From Sporolactobacillus sp. THM7-4 (GTDB lineage Bacteria > Bacillota > Bacilli > Bacillales > Sporolactobacillaceae): DNA of 44,464 nt. Where the stretch lies: NCBI RefSeq assembly GCF_004153165.1, contig NZ_SEMD01000023.1:1-44464 (forward strand). The letters run 5' to 3'. Below, in pieces: positions 1-10,678 of this stretch. Below the pieces are notes generated by a model. That model saw nothing but the letters and a program-made list of their open reading frames with translations, had not been told where the DNA came from and made no database searches. The position numbers and the translations under genes are program-made. Within the stretch, counting starts at the first letter, position 1, and every line of letters starts with the position of its first letter.

Positions 1-20
1 TGAAGGTTCGCCTTCAACAG

Positions 21-137
21 TCTGGTGGTCATAGCGAAGAGGTCACACCCGTTCCCATCCCGAACACGGTCGTTAAGCTCTTCTGTGCCGATGGTAATAG
101 GGGGCTGTCCCCCTGTGAGAGTAGGTCACTGCCAGGC
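21..137 (+). rRNA. rrf: 5S ribosomal RNA
   Basis: The stretch matches the Bacillus 5S rRNA closely, including the block GCGAAGAGGTCACACCCGTT and the 3' block GAGAGTAGG. The length of about 117 nt is normal. It is the last gene of an rRNA operon whose 16S and 23S genes lie upstream of the window; bases 1-20 are the end of the 23S-5S spacer. The exact ends are set by comparison with B. subtilis from memory. Processing of its precursor would be by RNase M5, whose gene rnmV lies at 11493. Confidence 0.95.
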
Positions 138-144
138 AAACAAA

Positions 145-188
145 AAACAGGCGCTTCCTGATTCACGTCAGGAGGCGCCTGTTTTTTT
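145..188 (+). terminator. Rho-independent terminator of the rRNA operon
   Basis: A long GC-rich stem (ACAGGCGC near the left arm, GCGCCTGT near the right arm, with TCCTGA/TCAGGA inside) is followed by seven T residues. It begins eight bases after the 5S gene and ends the rRNA transcript. Confidence 0.92.
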
Positions 189-189
189 G

Positions 190-605
190 GGTTTGTGCTC
201 AAAGGGTTTGGGCTTGAAGAGCGTGAAAACGATAGTCTAAAAGGTTAAATGGGGAAAGCACCGGACAAGGGTCTGATCCGTATTCATAAAGAGAACAATG
301 AAAGCCGGAGCACCAAAGTTTGGATGCAGGGCTGGCAAAATTTTTCTGTTGTATCCTTTACGTTCTTATAGATTGGATAAATAGATTTTTATACAAACGA
401 TGCTGTTGATTTCTCATCCATATAAAAACAGTGGCATTTTTTAAGACTCCTTCGTGAGGCACACGGGTTGCCAGCGGAAAGTAAGTTCAATACCCGCTTT
501 GTTTGACCCAAAAAAAGGGTCTTTGAAAAAATGGATCTAAGATTTCAAAGATACCATTGAATAGAGTTTTAGTAGATTGGTTATCCTGTGACAGGAGGTG
601 TTCAT
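190..605. other. Gene-free stretch between 5S terminator and csfB
   Basis: I see no convincing coding region here; the open frame across 25-240 is a shadow of the 5S gene. The only structure is a degenerate repeat at about 402-490. A sporulation (sigma-F type) promoter for csfB is expected from B. subtilis, but I could not place one with confidence. Confidence 0.6.
402..490 (+). repeat. Degenerate Bacillales interspersed repeat, copy A
   Basis: The left part reads CTGTTGATTT, then CATAT and AAAACAG, then a GAC TCC block; the right part has CCAGCGGAAAGTAAG. The same left signature occurs at 42215 and the same right signature at 17248. The pattern recalls the widespread non-coding repeat of Bacillales that begins near AAAACAGCAACGAGACTCC and ends near GCGGAAATCAACAG. 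That family identity is from memory. The copy looks decayed and carries no coding sequence. Confidence 0.5.
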
Positions 606-833
606 ATGGCCATGCACGCACATTCACCGGCGGGTGAAAAGTGTATGATCTGCGGAGAAATCAAGCTGACCGGTATCCATATCTGTAATCAATTAATCTG
701 TGATTCTTGTCATAACCAGATCGTTAAAACGGATGTTGGAGATTGGAAATACCAGTATTACATGAAAAAGCTTTCCAAACTGAAGTTAAAGTCTGTGGAT
801 GATATAAAAGAGCATAAGCATTCAACTAAATAA
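606..833 (+). CDS. csfB: CsfB (Gin), anti-sigma factor of sporulation
   Basis: The 75-residue product contains two CxxC pairs (KCMIC and ICDSC, about residues 13-34), the zinc-binding knuckle of the CsfB/Gin family. In B. subtilis CsfB is made in the forespore and binds sigma-G (and sigma-E) to stop early or misplaced activity. The start is the ATG at 606 because a strong ribosome site AGGAGGTG ends five bases before it; an upstream GTG at 588 lies before that site. The C-terminus is Lys- and His-rich. It is followed by its own terminator, so it appears monocistronic. Its place beside an rRNA operon matches B. subtilis, though xpaC and yaaN are not found after it. Confidence 0.85.
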   Translation: MAMHAHSPAGEKCMICGEIKLTGIHICNQLICDSCHNQIVKTDVGDWKYQYYMKKLSKLKLKSVDDIKEHKHSTK

Positions 834-838
834 AAATC

Positions 839-873
839 GAGAAGACCCGAGGAACGTGGCTTCTCTTTTTTTT
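839..873 (+). terminator. Terminator of csfB
   Basis: GAGAAG pairs with CTTCTC across a loop that itself can partly pair, followed by eight T residues. It lies six bases after the csfB stop codon. Confidence 0.85.
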
Positions 874-910
874 GCAGCGGAAAGAAACGTCAATTTCGCG
901 CGAAGGCCGA

Positions 911-931
911 ATGATCCGAGGATAGGATCAT
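911..931. repeat. 7-bp inverted repeat with 7-base loop
   Basis: ATGATCC and GGATCAT are perfect reverse complements separated by seven bases. No T-run follows, so it is not a normal terminator. It lies about 75 bases upstream of the candidate promoter of the decarboxylase gene and could be an operator or a chance structure. Confidence 0.35.
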
Positions 932-984
932 GATTTTAACAGGCATCTGTTTTCACCCCAGGCGATGGAATGGGTGTCTCTGCT

Positions 985-1013
985 TTGCTAACAGAACGAC
1001 CCCCGATTATGAT
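985..1013 (+). promoter_or_regulatory. Candidate sigma-A promoter for yaaO-tmk operon
   Basis: TTGCTA and TATGAT are separated by 17 bases, 60 bases before the decarboxylase start. The match to consensus is moderate. Confidence 0.5.
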
Positions 1014-1073
1014 AAAATAATACATAATGGAGCTTTATTAGAAATTAGAAGAACAGCATAGAGGATTTTGGTA

Positions 1074-2507
1074 ATGGATCAAAGTAAAACACCTGTGTTT
1101 GATGGATTGCTCGAATACAGCAGGAAACAGGCTTTTTCCTTTCACGTGCCAGGACACAAGGACGGCGTCGTTTTTCCGGATAAGGCATCCCGTTTCTTTA
1201 ACCCGTTATTATCCCTTGATGCAACGGAAGTAGCGGATCTGGATGATCTCTACCATCCAACGGGCATCCTTCGCGACGGGGAAGCGCTGCTCAGCGACTA
1301 TTACGGGACGAGGTCAAGCTTTTTTCTGGTTAACGGATCAACAGTTGGAAACCTGGCTATGGTCATGGCTGCCTGTGAGCCGGGCGACGTGGTTTTAGTA
1401 CAGCGGGACAGTCATAAATCGGTTTTCAACGCTTTGAAGCTGTCCGGCGTCAGACCGGTTTTTCTCGCTCCTTCTGTTGATCCTGCCTCCGGGCTTGCAG
1501 TGGGTATCGATCCAGAAGCCTGGGAGACGGCGATCCGGCGGTTTCCGCAGGCAAAGGCGCTTATCTTAACGTATCCGAATTATTACGGGATCGCCCCGGA
1601 CATCCGGCGATTGATCGATCAGGCGCACAGTCACGGCCTGGCTGTCCTTGTTGACGAGGCGCACGGGCCGCACTTTAAAATGGGACTGCCCGTTCCTCCG
1701 AGTACGCTTGACATGGGGGCGGACCTTGTCGTTCATTCGGCACACAAGATGCTGCCTGCGATGACGATGGGAGCCTTTCTGCATGTGAATTCATTACGCG
1801 TGCCGGAGGAAAAGGTGGCGGCGGCGAGGGAAACTTTGCAGACATCGAGTCCGTCCTATGTGATCATGGCGTCTCTTGATCTTGCTCGTTACTATATGGC
1901 GAATATGAGCCCGAATAAACAGAAGGACATACTGGATCGGCGTAACCGCTTTGCCGAAGCACTGAAAGAAATTCCTGAGATTAAGGTAATCGAGCCAAAT
2001 CCGGGAAGTTTTTTGCTTGATCCATTTAAAATTACTCTGGAACTTGAGACAGCGGGAAGCGGTTTTGACTGGCAGGATCGTCTCATAGAAACCGGTATTT
2101 ATCCGGAACTCGCCGATCCGCATCATGTGCTGTTTGTGCTCGGATTAACCGCCAGAATCGATTATGGAGAGGCTCTTATCCGGATAAGACAGAGCCTCGG
2201 GAATGCTCACGGGCGTCCGATAAAACGGTTTGCCGAAGATTTATTTCCCCGATGTGCTGCACTGGACTTTCCGTACAGCAAGCTGTCTAAAATGCCGGTT
2301 AAGGAAATAAAACTGGAAGAAGCCGCCGGACGAATTGCAGCGGAACACGTGATTCCTTATCCTCCGGGCATCCCTGCCCTCGTGCAGGGCGAACGAATTA
2401 CAGAAAAAAGAGTTCAGGCGATTGTGGCCTGGAAAAAAGCCGGAGCCGTTTTCCAGAATGAAAGCACGAATCACGGACGAATTAAAGTTTACCTCGCGGG
2501 AGAATGA
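1074..2507 (+). CDS. yaaO: PLP-dependent Orn/Lys/Arg decarboxylase family protein (YaaO type)
   Basis: The protein of 477 residues has the fold-type I PLP decarboxylase layout. The PLP lysine is visible in SAHKM (Lys about 225), preceded by VDEAHGPHF, and a C-terminal domain follows from about residue 360. Family members decarboxylate arginine, lysine or ornithine toward polyamines; the substrate here cannot be read from sequence. The ATG at 1074 is preferred over TTG at 1068 because GAGG at 1061 is correctly spaced. The stop overlaps the tmk start, so the two are co-transcribed as in B. subtilis. In B. subtilis, xpaC and yaaN lie between csfB and this gene; here they are absent. Confidence 0.88.
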   Translation: MDQSKTPVFDGLLEYSRKQAFSFHVPGHKDGVVFPDKASRFFNPLLSLDATEVADLDDLYHPTGILRDGEALLSDYYGTRSSFFLVNGSTVGNLAMVMAACEPGDVVLVQRDSHKSVFNALKLSGVRPVFLAPSVDPASGLAVGIDPEAWETAIRRFPQAKALILTYPNYYGIAPDIRRLIDQAHSHGLAVLVDEAHGPHFKMGLPVPPSTLDMGADLVVHSAHKMLPAMTMGAFLHVNSLRVPEEKVAAARETLQTSSPSYVIMASLDLARYYMANMSPNKQKDILDRRNRFAEALKEIPEIKVIEPNPGSFLLDPFKITLELETAGSGFDWQDRLIETGIYPELADPHHVLFVLGLTARIDYGEALIRIRQSLGNAHGRPIKRFAEDLFPRCAALDFPYSKLSKMPVKEIKLEEAAGRIAAEHVIPYPPGIPALVQGERITEKRVQAIVAWKKAGAVFQNESTNHGRIKVYLAGE

Positions 2508-3178
2508 AAATGGAAAAGAGAGGACTTTTTATCACATTTGAAGGGCCGGATGGTTCGGGAAAAACCACACAAATCAGAAAGATGGCGGCTGAACTGGACC
2601 GATTGGGGGTCCCTTATGTTTTAACACGGGAACCGGGCGGAACCGAAATCAGCGATAAAATTCGTACAATCATCCTGAATCCGGAAAATCTTCGTCTGAC
2701 CGATAAAACGGAGATTCTGCTATACGCCGCTTCCCGAAGTCAGCATGTTGAAGAGAAAATCGAACCTGCTTTGAAAGATGGAAAAATCGTCCTTTGCGAC
2801 CGTTTTATCGATGCGTCAATTGCTTATCAGGGATACGGACTCAGGCAGCCGGTCGATATCATCAGGCGGATCAATCATTTTGCTTCCGGCGGTCTGACTC
2901 CGGACCGGACGTATCTGATTGACATTTCGCCGCAAAGCGCGCGGCAGAGAATGAGAAGCCGAAGCGGTTCACCAGAAGCCGGGGTGACGAAGGCTCCGGG
3001 TGAACTCGACCGGATCGAGCAGCGGGAAATATCTTACCATCAGCGGGTCAGAGAAGGATTTTTGGCCCTTTATCGCGAAAATAAACAGCGGATCTGTCTG
3101 ATTAACGGGGAGAGCGACGCAGATACAGTGTTCCAACAGATTTTACAGGACTTTCATCATTTTTCAGCCGGCTTCTAA
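2504..3178 (+). CDS. tmk: Thymidylate kinase
   Basis: The enzyme phosphorylates dTMP to dTDP for DNA synthesis. The P-loop GPDGSGKTT lies at residues 14-22, the DRF motif that binds the nucleotide base at about residue 98, and the LID region with arginines follows near 145-165. Length (224) is typical. The ATG at 2504 overlaps the previous stop (ATGA). A second ATG at 2510 is better spaced from GGGAGA at 2498 and may be the true start. The gene sits next to holB, as in most Firmicutes. Confidence 0.95.
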   Translation: MKMEKRGLFITFEGPDGSGKTTQIRKMAAELDRLGVPYVLTREPGGTEISDKIRTIILNPENLRLTDKTEILLYAASRSQHVEEKIEPALKDGKIVLCDRFIDASIAYQGYGLRQPVDIIRRINHFASGGLTPDRTYLIDISPQSARQRMRSRSGSPEAGVTKAPGELDRIEQREISYHQRVREGFLALYRENKQRICLINGESDADTVFQQILQDFHHFSAGF

Positions 3179-3188
3179 AAACGAATGA

Positions 3189-3530
<342 letters not shown>

Positions 3531-3577
3531 AAAGTCGGATCCGCTGCCTTTCCGTTCCTTTTTGAAAGGAGAAAAAA

Positions 3578-4012
3578 ATGGCAATAAAAATCGGTCAGAA
3601 CAGCTTCAAGGACTCCGTAACCAGCCGGGAGACGTTCCGGGTAAAACCACAAATATCCTTTGAGAAAACGCTGAACGGCGAGAAGAAAACCATCGGGTCG
3701 GATGCATTGAAGGTACTGTTGGGCAAAGTTGATGAACAAGCGAAGAGGGTAGCTGTTTCCCGAACCGTAAGGGATGTACAGTTATACAAAAAATATGTCC
3801 AATCATTTATGAAAGAGGCCGTTCAAACGGGATTCGGAACCAGCAGGTCGCGCTCATGGCAACAAGGAGGCGCGCACCAGACACTGATCCGGATGGTCGA
3901 CGAAAAACTGGTTAGACTGACGGATCATGTATTAGATGAAAATAAGGACGAACTCTCACTGCTCGACCGGCTGGACGAGATCCGCGGGCTTTTAATCGAC
4001 TTGTATGTTTAA
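3578..4012 (+). CDS. yaaR: YaaR, DUF327 family protein
   Basis: The 144-residue protein begins MAIKIGQ and ends with a helical region carrying DRLDEIRGLLIDLYV, typical of YaaR. The family has no established biochemical function. A strong site GAAAGGAG precedes the ATG. It is mostly helical and charged with no membrane segment or signal peptide. It lies between darA and holB, the same position as in B. subtilis, and is probably part of the yaaO-tmk transcript. Confidence 0.85.
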   Translation: MAIKIGQNSFKDSVTSRETFRVKPQISFEKTLNGEKKTIGSDALKVLLGKVDEQAKRVAVSRTVRDVQLYKKYVQSFMKEAVQTGFGTSRSRSWQQGGAHQTLIRMVDEKLVRLTDHVLDENKDELSLLDRLDEIRGLLIDLYV

Positions 4013-4070
4013 GGTAAATCGTTTTGACAGGTGAATGATTGAACAAAAATGTGTGAAGGTGTGCAGAATC

Positions 4071-5072
4071 ATGGACTGGCAAACATTAAGCAAACAGCAA
4101 AAGAGGGCGGCCAGGGTGCTTCGCCATGCGGTTGACAGGCATGAACTCGCGCATGCTTATTTACTGGAGGGGCCTGAAGGGACGGGAAAACGCCAGACTG
4201 CCATGCTACTCGCCCGGACACTGTTCTGCGAGAATCCGCGCGATGGCGAGCCTTGCGGGAATTGCCGGAATTGCCGCCGGATTGCTTCCGGCAATCATCC
4301 GGATGTTATTTGGATCCGCCCGGCCGAGAATACAACGACGATCAGGAAGGAGCAAGTCGCCTATTTGATAAAGGAATTCGCTTACCGGGCTGTTGAGTCC
4401 GCGAGGAAAATCTTTATTGTTGAGGAAGCGGAAAAAATGACGGTGCAGGCGGAAAACAGTCTGCTGAAGTTTATTGAGGAGCCCCATCCGGGTACCCTTG
4501 CTCTTCTGATAACGGATCACCTGCACCAATTACTCGATACAATTATTTCCAGATGCCAGGTGCTGACCTTTGTTCCGCTGTCGGAACAGGCGGTTGAGGA
4601 AAAACTGGTTCAGGAAAACGAGCCGCTTTATCTGGCAAAGCTTGCCGCCGCACTGACAAATGACTATGAAGAAGCGGCCGAGTTATGTAAAGATGAATGG
4701 ATTGCGAAGGCACGTTCCCAGGTGTTACAATTAATCAAGAGACTATACATGTCCTCTGAACCTGTGCTTCCTTTAATATATGAACAATTTACGCTTAACT
4801 TTGATAGTAACCAAAGAATGGCTTTCGGTTTAGATATGCTTCTGCTTTGGTTCAGAGATATTTTATCGCTAAGTTTGGATCGGCAGGAGGCCGTGGTCTA
4901 CAACGATCAGCTGGATATGCTCGGACAGCTCCAGCTGCGTTTTTCAGAGACGCAGGTCGTCCGGGCGATGTCTCTGATCCTGAATGCCCGTAAACGTCTT
5001 GACGCTCATGTGAATGGTTTAAGTGTCATGGAAGGGCTTGTTATCAAGTTAGGGGGTACTTGCACAACATGA
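4071..5072 (+). CDS. holB: DNA polymerase III delta-prime subunit
   Basis: The protein is a clamp-loader AAA+ subunit that helps place the sliding clamp at replication forks. It has a Walker A motif GPEGTGKR at about residues 34-41, a zinc module with cysteines at about 53, 62, 65 and 68 (CGNCRNC), a DNA-interacting region IVEEAEKMT, and the SRC motif (ISRCQ) typical of delta-prime. The ATG at 4071 aligns with the B. subtilis start (MDWQTLS); a longer form from ATG 4035 is possible. The last bases overlap the start of ricT (ATGA), so the two are translationally coupled. Confidence 0.92.
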   Translation: MDWQTLSKQQKRAARVLRHAVDRHELAHAYLLEGPEGTGKRQTAMLLARTLFCENPRDGEPCGNCRNCRRIASGNHPDVIWIRPAENTTTIRKEQVAYLIKEFAYRAVESARKIFIVEEAEKMTVQAENSLLKFIEEPHPGTLALLITDHLHQLLDTIISRCQVLTFVPLSEQAVEEKLVQENEPLYLAKLAAALTNDYEEAAELCKDEWIAKARSQVLQLIKRLYMSSEPVLPLIYEQFTLNFDSNQRMAFGLDMLLLWFRDILSLSLDRQEAVVYNDQLDMLGQLQLRFSETQVVRAMSLILNARKRLDAHVNGLSVMEGLVIKLGGTCTT

Positions 5073-5899
5073 AATACGATATCGTCGGCGTTCGTTTTAA
5101 AAAGGCCGGTAAGATCTATTATTTTGACCCGGATCAACTGGATGTTCCGAGGGATACGCATGTCGTAGTCGAGACAACAAGAGGCATTGAGTATGGTTCT
5201 GTTGTTATTGGACGGAAGAGTGTCGATGAAGAAGACGTTGTACTGCCGCTGAAAAAAGTCGTGCGGATTGCAACGGAAGCCGACAGGCTGCAGGTCCGTA
5301 AAAATAAAGAAGATGCGGAAGCGGCTCTGGATATTTGCCTGCAGAAAATTTACAACCATCATTTGGAAATGAAACTGGTGGATGTTGAATATACATTTGA
5401 TCGCAACAAAATTATTTTCTATTTTACAGCGGACGGCCGTGTCGATTTCCGTGAGCTGGTGAAGGATCTGGCTGCTGTCTTTAAGACGCGGATTGAATTA
5501 AGGCAGATCGGTGTCAGAGATGAGGCAAAAATGCTGGGCGGGATCGGTCCGTGCGGAAGAATGCTCTGCTGTTCAACCTTTCTTGGCGATTTTGAACCCG
5601 TTTCGATAAAAATGGCTAAGGATCAGAATCTTTCCCTTAATCCGGCTAAGATTTCCGGTGTCTGCGGACGTCTGATGTGCTGCCTCAAATATGAGAACGA
5701 TCAATATGAGTCTGCAAGGCGGGCATTGCCGGATCTGGGCGAACCAATAGACGTGAGCTTTGGAAAGGGCCGGGTCGTCGGGCTCAATATTTTGGAACGC
5801 CTTGTTCAGGTAGAGCTTATGGAAGAAAATAAAGTGATCGAATATACGCTGGATGAGCTTATTGAAGAAGGGGCTATTTCTTCACAAGCCACTAAATAA
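5069..5899 (+). CDS. ricT: RicT (YaaT), PSP1-domain regulator of the Y complex
   Basis: The 276-residue protein has the PSP1 domain, with the core [20 protein letters not shown]. Cysteine blocks [10 protein letters not shown] and CGRLMCC match the residues that hold [4Fe-4S] clusters in the RicA-RicF-RicT complex. In B. subtilis this complex assists RNase Y in mRNA maturation and affects sporulation, competence and biofilm formation. The ATG at 5069 overlaps the holB stop; AGGGGG at 5051 is rather far, and TTG 5060 is an alternative. Confidence 0.93.
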   Translation: MKYDIVGVRFKKAGKIYYFDPDQLDVPRDTHVVVETTRGIEYGSVVIGRKSVDEEDVVLPLKKVVRIATEADRLQVRKNKEDAEAALDICLQKIYNHHLEMKLVDVEYTFDRNKIIFYFTADGRVDFRELVKDLAAVFKTRIELRQIGVRDEAKMLGGIGPCGRMLCCSTFLGDFEPVSIKMAKDQNLSLNPAKISGVCGRLMCCLKYENDQYESARRALPDLGEPIDVSFGKGRVVGLNILERLVQVELMEENKVIEYTLDELIEEGAISSQATK

Positions 5900-5912
5900 G
5901 AGGTGGAACAGC

Positions 5913-6272
5913 TTGGAGAAGAAGGATATTTTCTCAGAGGTCAGTCAATTGGAAGAACAGCTGGGCCAGGTTTATGTCGACTTCGGCCATTTAAAGTCCC
6001 GCCTTGCCGCACTCCTGGAAGAAAATCAAAATCTCGCCCTTGAAAACCGCAATTTAAGAAAACGCATCGAAACGGCTGAGAAAAATGTCCGGCAAGCGAA
6101 AGGTGCAAAAAAACAGCAGGCTGACCGGGTTTCCGAACCGGATATCGGGGAAGGGTATGATAATCTGGCCAGGCTGTATAAAGAAGGGTTTCATATCTGT
6201 AATCTCCATTACGGCAGCGTCCGGAAAGAGGGGGATTGTCTTTTCTGCCTGTCCTTCCTGAACAAAAAATGA
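5913..6272 (+). CDS. yabA: YabA, negative regulator of replication initiation
   Basis: The 119-residue product matches YabA in length and in both regions. The N-terminal half is a leucine-rich coiled coil (LEEQLGQVY through [10 protein letters not shown]). The C-terminal half has the zinc site with HICNLHYG and CLFC. YabA binds DnaA and the beta clamp DnaN to restrain initiation. The start is TTG at 5913, set by AGGTGG six bases before it and by alignment with the B. subtilis protein. It follows ricT by 13 bases. Confidence 0.93.
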   Translation: MEKKDIFSEVSQLEEQLGQVYVDFGHLKSRLAALLEENQNLALENRNLRKRIETAEKNVRQAKGAKKQQADRVSEPDIGEGYDNLARLYKEGFHICNLHYGSVRKEGDCLFCLSFLNKK

Positions 6273-6312
6273 CAGATTACTCTGCATGGCAGGTACAAAT
6301 GACGTGAAACGC

Positions 6313-6335
6313 ACTCGCCGAACGGCGGGTTTTTC
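6313..6335 (+). terminator. Terminator after yabA
   Basis: ACTCGCC pairs with GGCGGGT (one wobble) around a four-base loop, followed by T residues. It separates the yaaO-yabA group from the methyltransferase gene. Confidence 0.7.
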
Positions 6336-6445
6336 TGTAAAAAGATATACAGGACCGCCTTTCCCGGATACCTGATCGCCCCGGCCAATTTAATACCCAC
6401 GTGAATCAACACGATCTAATAACAAAGCCTGAATAAAGGACGGAC

Positions 6446-7186
6446 ATGACTTTGGGAAAAAGTGATCGGAATAAGCAGCGGATCGACTATCTATTTAATA
6501 CGGATTTGAAAATCATTCAATCAAGCGATCTGTTTCCTTTTTCTCTTGATTCGGTACTGCTCGCAAGGTTTGTCCATGTACCGATTCAGAAGGGCAGACT
6601 GGTCGATCTGTGCACAGGAAACGGAGTGATCCCGTTTCTCCTGACGGGACGGACAAAGGGGAGAATTACGGGTGTTGAGATTCAGCCGCAAGTGTGTGAT
6701 CTCGCTAAGCGGGGGGCGGCCATCAATCATCTCGAAGACAGAGTCAGCTTTATCTGCGGCGATGCCAAAGACCTGCCTGAACGGCTCGGCCGCAACAGCT
6801 GTGATGTTGTCACCTGTAATCCGCCCTATTTTAATCAACAGCAAGCGAGGGATCTGAAACAGAACAAGTCCATAGCGATTGCCCGCCATGAAATTCTGAT
6901 TACGCTGAACGATGTCGTTGAGACTGCAGGAAAGCTGCTCAGGCAAAATGGAAAGTTTGCGATGGTACACCGCCCTGAACGACTGGTCGAAATATTAGCC
7001 GATATGCGATCTTGCGGGATGGAGCCGAAGCGTCTGCAGTTTGTTCACCCGAGAAGGGAAATGGCGGCCAATATGGTGCTCGTTGAAGGAACAAAAGGCG
7101 GAAAACCCGGTCTCACCGTGCTGCCGCCGATTGCTGTGTACGGGGCGGACGGGCATTACACTGAGGATGTGTGGCCTGAGGAATGA
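6446..7186 (+). CDS. yabB: tRNA1(Val) A37 N6-methyltransferase family protein (YabB)
   Basis: The 246-residue class I methyltransferase has the SAM-binding motif VDLCTGNGVIPFLL (about residue 52) and the catalytic NPPY (about 125-128), typical of N6-adenine methylation. E. coli TrmN6 (YfiC) is the studied homologue; tRNA specificity here is inferred. The ribosome site (AAAGGAC) is weak to moderate. The stop overlaps the next gene by four bases. Confidence 0.88.
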   Translation: MTLGKSDRNKQRIDYLFNTDLKIIQSSDLFPFSLDSVLLARFVHVPIQKGRLVDLCTGNGVIPFLLTGRTKGRITGVEIQPQVCDLAKRGAAINHLEDRVSFICGDAKDLPERLGRNSCDVVTCNPPYFNQQQARDLKQNKSIAIARHEILITLNDVVETAGKLLRQNGKFAMVHRPERLVEILADMRSCGMEPKRLQFVHPRREMAANMVLVEGTKGGKPGLTVLPPIAVYGADGHYTEDVWPEE

Positions 7187-7464
7187 AAAGCTATAGTGTG
7201 TACATATTAGAGTGTTCGGATGGCAGTCTCTATACAGGCTACGCGGCGGATGTCCGGAAACGGTTTGAGCTGCATCGGAGCGGTAAAGGTGCAAAGTACA
7301 CGCGCAGTCACAAACCTCTTCGTATTGTTTATGAAGAGGCGTTTCCCGACAAGTCGTCTGCGTTGAAGCGGGAATGGGAGATTAAACATCTGACAAAGCC
7401 GGAAAAACAGGATTTGATTCAAAGGGGGAGTATTGATGTGGGAACAGAAGAGTTTCCAGACTGA
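7183..7464 (+). CDS. yazA: GIY-YIG nuclease-superfamily protein (YazA/UPF0213)
   Basis: The 93-residue protein is one GIY-YIG domain. It has YSVYILECSDGSLYTGYA at the N-terminus, then the conserved arginine region (DVRKRFELH), and ends with the helical KREWEIKHLTKPEKQDLI. The biological substrate of this family is not known. It overlaps yabB by ATGA at the start and rsmI by 29 bases at the end. Confidence 0.9.
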   Translation: MKSYSVYILECSDGSLYTGYAADVRKRFELHRSGKGAKYTRSHKPLRIVYEEAFPDKSSALKREWEIKHLTKPEKQDLIQRGSIDVGTEEFPD

Positions 7465-8320
7465 GACAGGCGGCAGGGGGAAGCTTTTTCTCGTTCCCAC
7501 GCCGATCGGCAACCTGGAGGATATGACTTTTCGGGCCCTCGATGTCTTAAAAAAGGTGGATATTCTGGCGGCCGAGGACACAAGGCACACGATGAAACTT
7601 TGTACGCATTTTGACATTCACGTGCCGCTTGTCAGCTATCATGAGCACAATAAAAAAACAAGCGGTGAGAAACTGATTAATGAGCTTGAGGCAGGGAAAA
7701 ATGTAGCCCTGGTCACCGACGCCGGAACTCCGGCCATCTCTGACCCAGGTGCTGATCTTGTTGCCGGGTGCATCGAACGGCAGATTGCCGTTGTGCCGCT
7801 TCCAGGCGCGAATGCCGCGGTTACGGGACTGATCGCTTCCGGCCTTCCGACCGATCATTTTCTGTTCTACGGCTTTCTCCCCCGGACAAAAAAAGAGAGG
7901 GAGCAGGCACTTCGTGATTTAATCGGTCTGCCGTACACCCTGATTTTCTATGAATCACCTTTTCGTGTACGCGACACGCTGGTTGCACTGAAAGATAGCT
8001 TCGGTGCACGCCGCATCTGCCTGTCGCGCGAGCTGACTAAACGTTACGAAACGTTTGTCAGGGGGACGTTTGATGAGGTGATCGCTTTTTATGAAGGTGC
8101 CGAAACTCTGAAGGGCGAAATCTGTCTGATGATTGAAGGAGGTAGCGGCGATCAATCGCAAAATGATCTGTGGTGGTCGGGTCTTGAGATTTCCGAACAC
8201 GTGGATCACTATGTCAACAGCGGGCATTTAACAACAAAAGAAGCGATTAAACGTGTCGCGGCTGACCGGACCATGCCGAAACGGGATGTTTACCGGATCT
8301 ATCATCATACAGGGGAATGA
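7436..8320 (+). CDS. rsmI: 16S rRNA (cytidine(1402)-2'-O)-methyltransferase
   Basis: The 294-residue protein shows the RsmI signature VPTPIGNLEDMT, the AAEDTRHT block, and DAGTPAISDPG, which make up the tetrapyrrole-methylase-like fold. It methylates the ribose of C1402 in the decoding centre. ATG 7436 is preferred over TTG 7433 because of GGGGGAG just before it. It overlaps the end of yazA in a different frame. A short hairpin at 8324-8340 follows without a T-run. In B. subtilis abrB lies after this gene; here it does not. Confidence 0.93.
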   Translation: MWEQKSFQTETGGRGKLFLVPTPIGNLEDMTFRALDVLKKVDILAAEDTRHTMKLCTHFDIHVPLVSYHEHNKKTSGEKLINELEAGKNVALVTDAGTPAISDPGADLVAGCIERQIAVVPLPGANAAVTGLIASGLPTDHFLFYGFLPRTKKEREQALRDLIGLPYTLIFYESPFRVRDTLVALKDSFGARRICLSRELTKRYETFVRGTFDEVIAFYEGAETLKGEICLMIEGGSGDQSQNDLWWSGLEISEHVDHYVNSGHLTTKEAIKRVAADRTMPKRDVYRIYHHTGE

Positions 8321-8355
8321 CTGAAAGGGCAAAGCCCTTTGTGCCAGGCGTTATC

Positions 8356-8384
8356 TTGACATTCACAGAAGTGAAACGTATAGT
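8356..8384 (+). promoter_or_regulatory. Sigma-A promoter of metG
   Basis: TTGACA and TATAGT with 17 bases between them form a near-consensus promoter. It lies 52 bases before the metG start and occupies the site where B. subtilis has abrB. No T-box or SAM riboswitch is visible in this short leader. Confidence 0.85.
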
Positions 8385-8417
8385 TTTTTTAAGGAATCAT
8401 TTGGAAATCGTTACTAA

Positions 8418-10433
<2,016 letters not shown>

Positions 10434-10514
10434 ATCAGGGATATTCAAAAGCAGATTGATCCTCTTTGAACGGACGCAGGTAGTAACTGCATCTGATCAA
10501 AAGAATCAAGACTG

Positions 10515-10578
10515 GCACTTGCGCGGGTACCGCGCGACAAGCGGGGAGTTTCCTGTCGGCAGGACTTCCCGCTTTTTT
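10515..10578 (+). terminator. Double hairpin and terminator after metG
   Basis: A first stem pairs CGCGGG-TACCGCG within CTTG/CAAG. A second stem pairs GCGGGGA with TCCCGC around TCCTG/CAGGA and is followed by six T residues, which is a good intrinsic terminator. The first stem resembles the GGTACCGCG part of a T-box, but the UGGN bulge is missing. Confidence 0.75.
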
Positions 10579-10678
10579 GCTGAATCAAGCCTTGAGTCAT
10601 GTCTCCCGGGTAACCGCTGCCTCTGGGGACGGATTATGGCCGTTTTAACTATTTTTTTAAGTCAAACAGGGGGTTTAC

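Noticed and set aside
25-240. 71-codon open frame over the 5S rRNA and its terminator
   Set aside because: The sequence is structural RNA; the frame runs through the terminator hairpin.
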